In this document: piece by piece, positions 24,720 through 33,365 of the stretch
Numbering within the stretch: position 1 is the first letter of the stretch
Layout of the letters: the number at the start of each line of letters is the position of its first letter
DNA from: Planctomycetota bacterium
GTDB taxonomy: Bacteria; Planctomycetota; Planctomycetia; Pirellulales; UBA1268
Assembly (NCBI GenBank): GCA_003669605.1
Contig: QWOP01000021.1
Span: 1 to 38,139 of the forward strand
Length of the DNA: 38,139 nucleotides
Direction: 5' to 3'
Program-made: the position numbers and the translations under genes
Notes under the pieces: generated by a model
Told to the model about the DNA's origin: nothing
Databases searched by the model: none
The model's input: only the letters and a program-made list of their open reading frames with translations

Positions 24720-27188
24720 TCAGCCGGCCAAGGTTGACCTGAAGAGCATGCTCGCCAGAACGAACAGGGCAACAGTGCCAAGGACGATGAACATGATGTA
24801 CTGGCGAAGATGCCCCGTCTGGAGCTTTCGCAATTCCAATCCGGCACTCCAAGTCGTGGCGGCGGTCGCGTTGACGAGCCCATCAATCAGGTTGCGGTCG
24901 ATCCAGGAATCGATACCGGCAACCTGACGGGCACCCCAAGCGATGCCGTCGATGATCTTGTCGATGACACCCTTGTCGGTGTCGCTTGCCAAGCGGGAGA
25001 CAGCGAGAATTGGCTTCACGAAGAGGAAGGCGTAGAGTTCGTCGAAGTACCACCGATTGACGAGGAAGGCCGTCAGCGGACTGAAGACGGCGGCCACCAT
25101 CGACGGTGAAATTACCTTCCAGACATACATCAAGGCGGCCAGAAAGACCCCCGCCGCCGCGGTGAGAAATGCGGTCCAGGTGGCGACGACATGCACGGAG
25201 CCCTCGTGGCTTTCATGCTCCGCCGGGATGGTGAAACTGTTAAACAACAACCCGCCTGCCTCTTCGGCTCCCGTGCCTGCGGGCCGCGCCTGCTCGATCA
25301 TGTTGGCGATGCTGAAGCCCCCGGGGAGGGTCCAGCCCGCGATCACCGCCAGCACGGCCAACGCCACCAGTGGGTAGACCATCGCCGGCGGCGACTCGTG
25401 GGCGTGCTCGTGGACGTGGTGATCCCGTGGCTCACCGGCAAACGTCATGAACCAGAGTCGGAACATGTAGAACGCCGTCAGCATGGCACCGCCTGCCACG
25501 GCATAGAACAAGATCCAGTGTGCGGGATTGGTGCGGGAGAAGAGCAATGCCTGGGCGAGGATCGAGTCTTTGGAGTAGTAGCCGCTGGTGCCGATTACAA
25601 AAGGCACGCCAGCCCCAATGATCGCCAGGCATCCCACCAGCATGGTGCCCGCAGTCCAAGGCATCACCCTCCTCAGCCCGCCCATCTTCCGCATGTCGTT
25701 GGTGTGACAGGCGTGGATGACCGAACCCGAGCAGAGGAAGAGAAGGCTCTTGAAGAATGCATGCGTGACCAGATGGAATAGTCCTGCCAGCCAACCGCCG
25801 ACCCCCAACGCGAGCATCATGTAGCCGAGTTGGCTGACGGTGGAGTAGGCCAGCACCCGCTTGATGTCGTTGGCCACCAGCGCGATTGTGGCGGAGATGA
25901 ATAGCGTGATCGCACCGACATAGGCGATGACCAAGAGCGCGTCGGGGGTGAGAACGGGGTAGAACCGGCCGACGAGGTACACGCCGGCCGCCACCATCGT
26001 CGCCGAGTGGACTAGCGCCGAGACGGGGGTCGGCCCCTCCATCGCGTCCGGGAGCCAGACAAAGAGCGGAAACTGAGCGCTCTTGCCGACGCAGCCGCAA
26101 AAAATGCCCAGCCCGGCCACGAGCAACAGCCACCGCCCCAGCCCCTCGCCGCGCCACGTGTCGAGTTGCTCTTCCACTTCGTCAACGGCAGCCCGAGGGT
26201 CACCGGCATGCTTGCGAACGATGACTGCGATCCGATCGGCGGCCGCGAATTTCACCATTCCATCCGGCACCCATTGGGCGTGCTCGGTGACAGTTGGCCT
26301 GACGAGGGAGAACAGCCCAGGTTGCGAGTCACCGGCACGATCGGTGGTGTCGGCGAAGTTCAGCGTCCCCAAAGCGCCCCACAGAGCCATGAGACCGATG
26401 AGCATTCCGAAGTCGCCGATGCGGTTGACGATGAACGCCTTGTTGGCGGCGTTCGAGGCGCTCTTCCGCTCGTAATAGAAACCGATCAGGAACCAGGAGC
26501 AGATTCCGACCAACTCCCAGAAGATGAAGACCATCGCCAGGTTGCCGGCGATGACGATGCCGAGCATCGAGAAACAGAACAGCGAGAGGGCCTGAAAGAA
26601 GCGGGGATACCGCCCTGGTCGGTGGAAATGCCCGCCGCCTGCCAGATGCACTTCGTGATCTTCGACGTCATGCAACTCATCGTGCATGTAATCGGAAGCG
26701 TAGATATGGATGCAGGTCGCGATGAACGTGATCATGACGAACATCAGCACAGTGAGGGCATCGATGTACCACCCGATCGACAGTTTCAGTCGCCCCCCCT
26801 CGTAGAGCGTGTACCAGTCACCGGAGTAGGCCACCGGAGAGGCCGCATGCCCGGCGTCGTGGTCAGCGGCATGGCTGCCGCCGTCATGGCCTGAGGCGAC
26901 ATGATCGCTGCTGCTGTGCGCATCGGAGCCATGGCCTCCGTCGGCAGACCCATGTGCCGCTGCATGGCCGCCGTGGACAGCATTCCTCACGGGGTGCTGG
27001 GAGAGCCAACCCACCATCGCCGCCAGCGAGAGCACCAACGACGTGACGATCGCGGCGGTGGCCACGCGTGCAGCCCCCCTGCCATGGTGCCCCATCCGGG
27101 GACCAGCAAAGAGGATGGCCACGAACGATGCCAGCGGCACAAGCCAGGCAAGGCCCAGAAGCGTCGGTAAGACTGAAGGCAGTTCCAT
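24720..27188 (-). CDS. nuoL: NADH-quinone oxidoreductase subunit L with His-rich insertions
   Basis: Largest antiporter-like subunit of complex I, with the lateral helix at the C-terminus. It is 822 aa, well over the usual 610-650. Core motifs are intact: E225 (FIFWELVGICSWFLIG), K369 (GCVGKSAQFPLFVWLPDAMEGPTPVSALVHSA), and KRVLAYSTVSQLGYMM. Three insertions stand out: a histidine-rich block after helix 2 (residues 72-114, ten His among Gly/Ala/Asp/Ser), a second short His-containing loop (about 171-190), and a hydrophilic insertion of roughly 60 residues (about 282-345) between E225 and K369. The ATG at 27188 opens directly into helix 1; the ribosome site is weak. Confidence 0.95.
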   Translation of the reverse strand: MELPSVLPTLLGLAWLVPLASFVAILFAGPRMGHHGRGAARVATAAIVTSLVLSLAAMVGWLSQHPVRNAVHGGHAAAHGSADGGHGSDAHSSSDHVASGHDGGSHAADHDAGHAASPVAYSGDWYTLYEGGRLKLSIGWYIDALTVLMFVMITFIATCIHIYASDYMHDELHDVEDHEVHLAGGGHFHRPGRYPRFFQALSLFCFSMLGIVIAGNLAMVFIFWELVGICSWFLIGFYYERKSASNAANKAFIVNRIGDFGMLIGLMALWGALGTLNFADTTDRAGDSQPGLFSLVRPTVTEHAQWVPDGMVKFAAADRIAVIVRKHAGDPRAAVDEVEEQLDTWRGEGLGRWLLLVAGLGIFCGCVGKSAQFPLFVWLPDAMEGPTPVSALVHSATMVAAGVYLVGRFYPVLTPDALLVIAYVGAITLFISATIALVANDIKRVLAYSTVSQLGYMMLALGVGGWLAGLFHLVTHAFFKSLLFLCSGSVIHACHTNDMRKMGGLRRVMPWTAGTMLVGCLAIIGAGVPFVIGTSGYYSKDSILAQALLFSRTNPAHWILFYAVAGGAMLTAFYMFRLWFMTFAGEPRDHHVHEHAHESPPAMVYPLVALAVLAVIAGWTLPGGFSIANMIEQARPAGTGAEEAGGLLFNSFTIPAEHESHEGSVHVVATWTAFLTAAAGVFLAALMYVWKVISPSMVAAVFSPLTAFLVNRWYFDELYAFLFVKPILAVSRLASDTDKGVIDKIIDGIAWGARQVAGIDSWIDRNLIDGLVNATAATTWSAGLELRKLQTGHLRQYIMFIVLGTVALFVLASMLFRSTLAG

Positions 27189-27206
27189 GGATTTCGGGAG
27201 CGGAGC

Positions 27207-27650
27207 TCACCCCTTCAGGTCGTCGGCCCGGTCGATATCGACGGTGGCGTGGTTGTTGTAGAAGTTGAGCGTGATGGCGAGGGCAACGGCGGCCTCGGCA
27301 GCCGCCAGCAGAATCACAAACAGGGCGATCAGCTGTCCATCCAGCCCCAGCGTGGGGGCGCCGTCACCGCGAAGATACGGGGAGGAGAAGGCGATGAAGT
27401 TGATGTTGGCGCCGTTGAGCACCAACTCGATCCCCATCAGCACCCCGAGGGCATTCCGCTTCAGTGCCATGCAGACCACACCGGCGGTGAACATCACGGC
27501 ACCGACAATCATGTAATGGATCACCCCCACCGGTTCGGTGAATGGGTTGAAGGCCAGCAGCGGTGCCAGCGGAAAAATTCCCGGCAGGATTGCAGGCCCA
27601 ACTGAGATCCCAGCGGCAAACACGGTTCCGGACAGGATGGATTCGCCCAT
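27207..27650 (-). CDS. nuoK: NADH-quinone oxidoreductase subunit K with N-terminal extension
   Basis: Small membrane subunit of complex I carrying two glutamates essential for proton transfer, both visible here (MGIELVLNGANINF and LLAAAEAAVALAI). NuoK is normally about 100 aa with three helices; this one has 147 aa. The added 45 N-terminal residues include a hydrophobic stretch (VFAAGISVGPAILPGIFPLA) that may form a fourth helix. The long start is supported: ATG 27650 has GGGAGGTGG upstream and overlaps the nuoJ stop by one base (TGATG). Confidence 0.94.
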   Translation of the reverse strand: MGESILSGTVFAAGISVGPAILPGIFPLAPLLAFNPFTEPVGVIHYMIVGAVMFTAGVVCMALKRNALGVLMGIELVLNGANINFIAFSSPYLRGDGAPTLGLDGQLIALFVILLAAAEAAVALAITLNFYNNHATVDIDRADDLKG

Positions 27651-28402
27651 CAGTGACCACCTCCCAGAAGTGCCGACTTTCCACCCGCACCCGACGTCGT
27701 CCGCACCGCAGGGACAGCGGCAGCCAGCACCGCTCCCTGGCTGGGGGGATCGCTGGACGCCAGCACATCGATCGCCCTGGGAGTCTTGCGGCGTTTGGCA
27801 CGGGCCAGGTAGGCCGCCCCCACAAGCACCACCAAGAGGTGCACAGAAACGATTTCGAAGGGCAACATATACCCGGACCGGCCTGTCAGCGGCGCACCCG
27901 CCGGCGGATCATCGACCCGCACGCCAACCAGGGCCATCCCCAATGGCGTCGCCGTCGGGCTGGGGATTTCACCCACGCCAGGCTTCCGCCAAGCGTCCAC
28001 AGACACCGCCGCGGCCAGAAGCACCGCCAGCAAAGCAGCCCCCGCGATGCCGGCCAGGGCTCTATCAGAGGCCGACGGCTTGATCGACACCAGCGGCGCC
28101 TGGGCGGTGAGCATCACCCCGAACACCAGCAGCACAAGCGTGCCGCCGACGTAGATCATCAACTGCATCGCTCCGAGAAAATCGGCGCCGGCAAGGAAGA
28201 ACAAGCCTGCCGTGGCGGCCAGTGAAAACACGAGATAGAGAGCCATCCGGACAACGTTTTCGGCGGCGACGACTGCGATGGCAAAACCGCAGGCCAACCC
28301 AGCAAAAAGGAGAAACAAAACGGAGTGCCAATCGACGGCGGCCACGACAGGCGCAGTTGGTGCCGGCAAGTGCAACAAGACCGACGTGAAGATGGAGTCC
28401 AT
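27650..28402 (-). CDS. nuoJ: NADH-quinone oxidoreductase subunit J
   Basis: Membrane subunit J of complex I. The conserved helix-3 region is seen as GADFLGAMQLMIYVGGTLVLLVFGVML, containing the pi-bulge helix, after LYLVFSLAATAGLFFLAGA. The protein has 250 aa, longer than the usual 165-200, with a hydrophilic C-terminal tail rich in Lys/Arg and Ser. ATG 28402 fits the start of the first helix. nuoH ends 14 bases upstream; nuoK starts at its stop. Confidence 0.94.
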   Translation of the reverse strand: MDSIFTSVLLHLPAPTAPVVAAVDWHSVLFLLFAGLACGFAIAVVAAENVVRMALYLVFSLAATAGLFFLAGADFLGAMQLMIYVGGTLVLLVFGVMLTAQAPLVSIKPSASDRALAGIAGAALLAVLLAAAVSVDAWRKPGVGEIPSPTATPLGMALVGVRVDDPPAGAPLTGRSGYMLPFEIVSVHLLVVLVGAAYLARAKRRKTPRAIDVLASSDPPSQGAVLAAAVPAVRTTSGAGGKSALLGGGH

Positions 28403-28416
28403 GCGAATCGTCCCCG

Positions 28417-29691
28417 TCACCGCGGGCTCCGTGTGGCCAGCCCCGAATCGACGCCCGCCCCGGCTTCCGCAGCAGATTGAGCCTGCGATCCCCTGAGCGG
28501 TTCCTTGACACGTTCCTGGCCGCCCGCAGCACTCCCCGCAGGCCGTCCGCCAGGGCCCTCCAGCCAACCTTCGCGGATTTCACCGGCCGGGCGGGAGAAT
28601 CCCGGCAGCAGTCCGCCCGGGAGCAGAAGTTGCCACAGCATCGCTCCGGCGAACATGACCGCGGCGATTGGCGTGCAGTACTTCAGACAGGTGGTCATCA
28701 CCTGATCGATGCGCAGCCGCGGCAACGTCCAGCGGATCCACATCATCAGCAGTACGCCGAGAGTCGCTTTGCCGAGCAGATTCGCCAACCCCAGCAACCG
28801 CACCGCATAGGCGGCCGAGTCGCCAGTGCCGTCGCTGAGCCCCAGCAACTGCGCCACGGGGATCGGGCCATTCCAGCCTCCCAGGAACAGCACTGCCGCA
28901 AGCGCGCTGACCAGAAACATCGATCCATATTCGGCCATGAAGAAGAAACTCCAGCGGAGACCGGAGTATTCGGTGTGGAAACCGGCGACCAACTCGCTCT
29001 CAGCTTCAGCCAGATCGAACGGCGCGCGGTTCACGCTCGCCACAGCACAGGTCACATAGACCCAGAAAACGACAAACGTGAACGGGTCGTGGAAGAGATA
29101 CCAGTTGATGAACCAACCGGACTGTTTTTCGCCGATCGTCACCAGATCCATCGTGCCAGCAAGCATCACTGGCAGGACGACGCACATCCCCAGAGGCACC
29201 TCATAACTGACAACCTGGGCCGCTTCCCGCATCGCACCGAACAGCGACCATTTCGAGGCCGATGCGTAACCGGCCAGAATGACACCGAAGACCTCGAGCC
29301 CCAGAACGGCGACGACGAAGAAGACCCCGACATTGAGCCGCTGGCCGACAACGTCGAAAGCAAACGGCAGGGCAATGAAGGCACAGAACGATGCGCAGAA
29401 ACTCACGTACGGGGCCATGCGGAAGAGCAATCCGTCGGCATCCTCAGGCATCAGGTCCTCTTTGGCGAGGAGTTTGATGCCATCGGCGAGCGACTGGAGC
29501 CAGCCGAATCTCCCACCTGTGCGGGTCGGTCCAAGCCGATCCTGGATGCGGGCGGCGATCTTCCGCTCGGCCCAGATAAACACCAGCGCACCGCCGGCGA
29601 TGACGTTCAGGAGGAGGACCGCGGCCACCAGTGCAGCCACCGTCCAGGCGAGCCACCCCGGCAGTCCGAAGCCAATCAGGAATTCAGCCAT
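28417..29691 (-). CDS. nuoH: NADH-quinone oxidoreductase subunit H
   Basis: Membrane subunit at the junction of the two arms, forming much of the quinone channel. Diagnostic stretches are AERKIAARIQDRLGPTRTG, LADGIKLLAKED, REAAQVVSYEVPLG and VNRAPFDLAEAESELVAGFHTEYSG. Length is 424 aa against about 325-400; the excess includes a C-terminal hydrophilic tail of roughly 60 residues rich in Gly/Ala/Arg. ATG 29691 has GAGG about 11 bases upstream. It is preceded by a 305-bp gap after nuoD. Confidence 0.95.
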   Translation of the reverse strand: MAEFLIGFGLPGWLAWTVAALVAAVLLLNVIAGGALVFIWAERKIAARIQDRLGPTRTGGRFGWLQSLADGIKLLAKEDLMPEDADGLLFRMAPYVSFCASFCAFIALPFAFDVVGQRLNVGVFFVVAVLGLEVFGVILAGYASASKWSLFGAMREAAQVVSYEVPLGMCVVLPVMLAGTMDLVTIGEKQSGWFINWYLFHDPFTFVVFWVYVTCAVASVNRAPFDLAEAESELVAGFHTEYSGLRWSFFFMAEYGSMFLVSALAAVLFLGGWNGPIPVAQLLGLSDGTGDSAAYAVRLLGLANLLGKATLGVLLMMWIRWTLPRLRIDQVMTTCLKYCTPIAAVMFAGAMLWQLLLPGGLLPGFSRPAGEIREGWLEGPGGRPAGSAAGGQERVKEPLRGSQAQSAAEAGAGVDSGLATRSPR

Positions 29692-29996
29692 GCAACAGTC
29701 GCCTCACGCCGGCTAAAAACCTGCTGGATCGCAGGATTCCGGGCCGGAAAGACACATCGTGAAAATTCGCACGAAGTCTGACCTACGCCGCCCGGATTCA
29801 CAAGGCCCGGGCTGAAAATCAAGTTCTCGACAGGGAAGCCGCCCCCACCATCGCTGTTCAAGAAGGCCTCCCGGCACGCCGACAGCCCCGTGGCAGGAAA
29901 GTCGGATCGGCAGTTCGGTTCCGGGACGGCTTCGACGACCGATCTCCGCTGGCGACCGCCTCGTGCGGCCGTTGAAGGCCGCCTCTCCATAACCTG
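29692..29996. other. 305-bp gap inside the nuo cluster
   Basis: No convincing gene lies here. A 104-codon open frame on the minus strand spans most of the gap (29676-29990) but overlaps the nuoH start, has no ribosome site and no recognisable domain. The gap holds two hairpins: GCCCGG/CCGGGC (29790-29812) and a terminator-like one at 29715-29735. nuoB, nuoE, nuoF and nuoG remnants were looked for by motif (Cys clusters) and not seen. Confidence 0.6.
29715..29735 (-). terminator. Possible weak terminator or attenuator upstream of nuoH
   Basis: On the minus strand CCTGC, loop GATCCA, GCAGG is followed by TTTTT, 24 bases before the nuoH ATG. The stem is only 5 bp, so partial termination (attenuation) is more likely than a full stop. 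It may set different levels for nuoIACD and nuoHJKLMN. Confidence 0.4.
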
Positions 29997-31205
29997 CTAG
30001 CGATCGATCTCCCCCATCACGATGTCGAGACTCCCCACGATCGCAGGGACGTCGGCGATGAGGCATCCGCGGCAGAGTTCGTGCGTCACCGAAAGATTGG
30101 AAAATGAACTCGAACGGGCCCGCACACGCCACGGTATCGGCGTCCCATTGCCAACCACGTAGAAACCCATCTGCCCCTTGGGGGCCTCCGTCTCCAGGTA
30201 CGCATCGCCCACGGGCAGTTTTTCGGCCAACTTCAGCGGTTCACCCAAGGGATCGCGACAGGCGGCGTAGCGGTCGATCGCCTGACGGACCAGATCCATC
30301 GACTGCACCACTTCCACCATCCGCACGAAGAAGCGGTGCCAGCAATCACCCAGAACGGCGTCGGTCGGCACCGCCGGGTAGGCGTGATCACGGGGATAGC
30401 GACCGTCCTTTTGAACAGCCACCTCAAAGGCATACCCGTCGTACATGGCTGTGTAAATGCTCTCGCCATCCCGTCGCATGTCCTGATCCACACCGCTGCC
30501 TCGGAGCACCGGACCGGAACATCCGTAGTCGATCGCCATCTCGCGAGACAAGACGCCAATACCTGCCGTCCGCTTTACGAAGATCGCGTTGGTGGTGAGA
30601 AGGGTGTGGTACTCCTGGATCATCGGCGCGAACTGGTCCAGAAACGCCTCGCACTTCTGGAGCCAGCCGGGAGGAAGATCGGCCGTAGCCCCACCGACGG
30701 TCAAATAACTGTACGTCAATCGGGCACCGCAGGCCTCCTCGAACAAATCGAGGATCTTCTCCCGCTCGCGGAAGGCGTAGAGGAAGGGGCTGAATGTCCC
30801 CAGATCGAGGCCGTAGGCCCCCATTCCGACGAGGTGGCTAGCGATGCGGTTGAACTCGGCGATCAACACACGGAGGTGCCTCGCCTTCTCGCTGACCTCA
30901 TGGCGCATCAACTTCTCGACCGTCAGTGCCCAGCCGAGATTCATGTTCATCGCCGCCAAGTAGTCGAGGCGGTCGGTATAGGGAATCCACTGCCTGGGGG
31001 TGATGTTCTCGCCGATCTTCTCAGCGCAGCGGTGGAGATAGCCGATGTGAGGCTCGACCTCTGAGACAATCTCGCCGTCGGTCCGCAGCACGAGCCGCAG
31101 CACGCCGTGGGTGCTCGGGTGCTGGGGACCCATATTGACGAGCATCTCGTCAGTACGGACGTCGAATTCGATGATCCGCGGATCGTCGTCGATGAGATTT
31201 GACAT
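29997..31205 (-). CDS. nuoD: NADH-quinone oxidoreductase subunit D
   Basis: 49-kDa subunit of complex I; helps form the quinone site. Clear family marks: NMGPQHPSTHGVLR (with the quinone-site histidine), EPHIGYLHRCAEKIGE, YTDRLDYLAAMN, RGSGVDQDMRRD and the C-terminal DIVMGEIDR. At 402 aa it is full length and not fused to NuoC. The start at ATG 31205 is followed by the usual acidic lead-in. 55 bases separate it from nuoC. Confidence 0.97.
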   Translation of the reverse strand: MSNLIDDDPRIIEFDVRTDEMLVNMGPQHPSTHGVLRLVLRTDGEIVSEVEPHIGYLHRCAEKIGENITPRQWIPYTDRLDYLAAMNMNLGWALTVEKLMRHEVSEKARHLRVLIAEFNRIASHLVGMGAYGLDLGTFSPFLYAFREREKILDLFEEACGARLTYSYLTVGGATADLPPGWLQKCEAFLDQFAPMIQEYHTLLTTNAIFVKRTAGIGVLSREMAIDYGCSGPVLRGSGVDQDMRRDGESIYTAMYDGYAFEVAVQKDGRYPRDHAYPAVPTDAVLGDCWHRFFVRMVEVVQSMDLVRQAIDRYAACRDPLGEPLKLAEKLPVGDAYLETEAPKGQMGFYVVGNGTPIPWRVRARSSSFSNLSVTHELCRGCLIADVPAIVGSLDIVMGEIDR

Positions 31206-31260
31206 GGGATGTTCCGCGGAATGAAACGGAAAAAAGGGGGACGTCGCCGCCGGGGATCAA

Positions 31261-31791
31261 CTACTTGCCGCGTATGCCGTGGTAGTGAAGCGGCATCTCG
31301 TAATCCTTCCGGAGTGGGTAGCCCTCCCAATCTTCCGGACAGAGAATGCGTCGCAGATCGGGATGACCGGTGAACGAAACGCCAGAGAGGTCAAACACCT
31401 CGCGTTCGTGCCAGTCGGCGGTCCGCCAAATCCCAGCCACACTGGGAATTTCAGGCAGATGCCCCGGGATGTCACCGCTCCATCGCGGCAAGTTCACCTT
31501 GAGGACCAGACTGGCCCGGGCCGAAACACTCCACAGGTGGTACACCAACTCCAGATGAGGCTGCCAGGTAACCTTGGCTGCTTTCTTGGGATCAGGCTCG
31601 AACCAGTCAACCGCGGTGATGCACTGCAGCGAATCGAACCGAGGCACGCTCGAGTTCTTCAACCAGCGACAGACATCGGCCAACCGATCTCCTGCCACCT
31701 CGATCCAAGGGTCGAGCGCCTCGAGATTCCTCCCCACCACCGCTCCCGGGCACGCCACCTCGAGTTGCTCGAGGAATCCAGGACCTCTCAT
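31261..31791 (-). CDS. nuoC: NADH-quinone oxidoreductase subunit C
   Basis: 30-kDa peripheral-arm subunit. The family signature is visible as IWRTADWHEREVFDLSGVSFTGHPDLRRILCPEDWEGYPLRKDY. The ATG at 31791 (176 aa) is preferred because GGAGG lies upstream at a 10-base spacer; an alternative GTG at 31869 would add 26 residues with no family similarity. Its upstream neighbour is nuoA, whereas NuoB is usually encoded between A and C; there is no room for it here (87 bases). Confidence 0.93.
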   Translation of the reverse strand: MRGPGFLEQLEVACPGAVVGRNLEALDPWIEVAGDRLADVCRWLKNSSVPRFDSLQCITAVDWFEPDPKKAAKVTWQPHLELVYHLWSVSARASLVLKVNLPRWSGDIPGHLPEIPSVAGIWRTADWHEREVFDLSGVSFTGHPDLRRILCPEDWEGYPLRKDYEMPLHYHGIRGK

Positions 31792-31878
31792 CGAAGAATC
31801 GCCTCCACTCCGTCCCCCAACCCAGAGGGCAGGGGATACTTTAGTTCTGCCAAAGCAAATGCCAGCCACTCAACGGCT

Positions 31879-32541
31879 TCAACGCTGGCCAGCACGCTGC
31901 TGACTGCTGCGCTCTCCGGATACGGCCCGGACCCAATCGAGGTCGCCGCGATTCCAGACGTATGCAAAACCAACGAGCAGAACAGCAAAGAACGTGGCCA
32001 TATCGGCCACCGCGATCCGCGCCAGGAGAGAGCCGGCCCTCGACACGTCGCGCTCGGCTGCCTCTCGCCCCCGGGGACTGCCATCACGTTGCGATTCCCC
32101 CCCCGCCACTCCGGGAAAGGTCGGCACGGTTGGATTCGCAACTCCGAGTTCCCGCATCAGTCCGGCGGCGGCTGGCGTCAGGCCGATGCCAGCGTCTCTG
32201 GCGGCATCCTGGGCTGCATCCTCGGTGCGAACGGTCTGAAATGCCGGGTCCGCCAACTGCGTCGCCTTGCCAAACACCGTCGCCCACGGAAAGAACAGCG
32301 CGACTTCGACGTCGAAAATAATGAACAACAAGGCTACCACGTAGAAACGGAGATCGAACTGCACGAAACTCGAGCCGATGGCCGGCTCACCGCACTCGTA
32401 GACCTCAAGTTTTTCGGCATTCGGAGCCCGTGGTCGCACCAACCAACCGACGAAGAGATTAACCGCCAGAAACCCGCCTCCGATCGCCACAAAAAGGGCG
32501 ACGAAGCCGGCCAGGATCGAGGGGTGCAGGAACGGCGGCAT
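31879..32541 (-). CDS. nuoA: NADH-quinone oxidoreductase subunit A with long loop insertion
   Basis: Small membrane subunit of complex I near the quinone site. Core motifs are YECGEPAIGSSFVQFDLRFYVVALLFIIFDVEVALFFPWA, covering the conserved Cys loop and helix 2. NuoA is normally about 120-150 aa; this one is 220 aa because of a hydrophilic insertion (about residues 93-172, rich in Ala/Asp/Arg/Gly) before helix 3 (about 178-196). No strong ribosome site precedes ATG 32541. nuoI lies 130 bases upstream. Confidence 0.93.
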   Translation of the reverse strand: MPPFLHPSILAGFVALFVAIGGGFLAVNLFVGWLVRPRAPNAEKLEVYECGEPAIGSSFVQFDLRFYVVALLFIIFDVEVALFFPWATVFGKATQLADPAFQTVRTEDAAQDAARDAGIGLTPAAAGLMRELGVANPTVPTFPGVAGGESQRDGSPRGREAAERDVSRAGSLLARIAVADMATFFAVLLVGFAYVWNRGDLDWVRAVSGERSSQQRAGQR

Positions 32542-32671
32542 GAGGGCAGACTCGGTGGACGCGTGAAGCGTGGATGTTCGTGAACGACCGCGTGGGCTCG
32601 GCGAGCCATGACGCCCCTTCGACGGGGGCCTCGGAATGATGCGGAACTAGAATGACGCGAATGACGCGGAA

Positions 32672-33199
32672 CTACTGGTTCGGGCCACCGTGAACGGGGT
32701 CGACGATGACCTTCGACGCAGCCACTGCAGTCGGATTGAGGGTGGAGCGCCCCCACGCCACATCGACCGGCAGGCGGGCGAAATCGACGATCGTTCCGTC
32801 GCGGCTATAGCAACTTAGATCGAGCGTCGATCCCATGAAGATGCAATCCACCGGGCAGGGTTCGACGCACAGGGCACAGAACATGCATTTTGAGTAGTCG
32901 ATCGTGAACCCGCTCACCCGGAAGCCCTTTCCTCCCGTGACCCGCTCCTTGCCGATGTAGATGCAATCAACGGGGCAGGCCTTCGCGCACTGATCGCAGG
33001 CAATGCAGGTCGTCAGGTCGTAGCGGTGAAAACCCCGGTAACGGGCGGCCACAGGAGCGGGCAACTCCGGATACTCGAAGTGCTCGGTGAACGTCCTGCG
33101 GTTCTGATCGTACGTACTTCCGAACACTCGGAGCGTGACGAGCATCCCCTGCACCACCGTGGCTATGGCGGCATACAGGTTGCGGAACCATGCGATCAT
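32672..33199 (-). CDS. nuoI: NADH-quinone oxidoreductase subunit I
   Basis: Peripheral-arm subunit carrying two [4Fe-4S] clusters. Both ferredoxin motifs are intact: CIACDQCAKACPVDC and CMFCALCVEPCPVDC. At 175 aa it has normal length, with an N-terminal amphipathic helix that sits on the membrane arm. It is the first gene of the cluster, in contrast to its usual place between nuoH and nuoJ. No strong ribosome site is seen at ATG 33197-33199. A likely promoter lies at 33261-33288. Confidence 0.96.
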   Translation of the reverse strand: MIAWFRNLYAAIATVVQGMLVTLRVFGSTYDQNRRTFTEHFEYPELPAPVAARYRGFHRYDLTTCIACDQCAKACPVDCIYIGKERVTGGKGFRVSGFTIDYSKCMFCALCVEPCPVDCIFMGSTLDLSCYSRDGTIVDFARLPVDVAWGRSTLNPTAVAASKVIVDPVHGGPNQ

Positions 33200-33260
33200 G
33201 GCGGGCCCGGGGAATGGGGGGGAGGCCGCCGACGGCGGCAGGGACTAACGGTTTCAAGTG

Positions 33261-33288
33261 AGTATAGGAATCACCGCCGCCCCCACAA
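33261..33288 (-). promoter_or_regulatory. Likely sigma70-type promoter of the nuo cluster
   Basis: On the minus strand TTGTGG (33283-33288) and TATACT (33261-33266) are 16 bases apart; the -10 differs from consensus at one base. The predicted transcript start is about 55 bases before nuoI. Confidence 0.55.
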
Positions 33289-33337
33289 GGCTCCTCATCA
33301 GCGAACTTCCCCCTCGCAACCTGTACGATCTGGCGAC

Positions 33338-33365
33338 TTGACGGAATCACGGGAAGATTTACACT
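33338..33365 (+). promoter_or_regulatory. Likely sigma70-type promoter of csrA copy 2
   Basis: TTGACG (33338-33343) and TACACT (33360-33365) are 16 bases apart, giving a leader of about 130 bases that contains several GGA motifs, including the hairpin at 33380-33395. Confidence 0.45.

Noticed and set aside
29676-29990. 104-codon minus-strand frame in the nuoD-nuoH gap as a missing nuo subunit
   Set aside because: No Cys motifs for NuoB, E, F or G, no ribosome site, and it overlaps the nuoH start.
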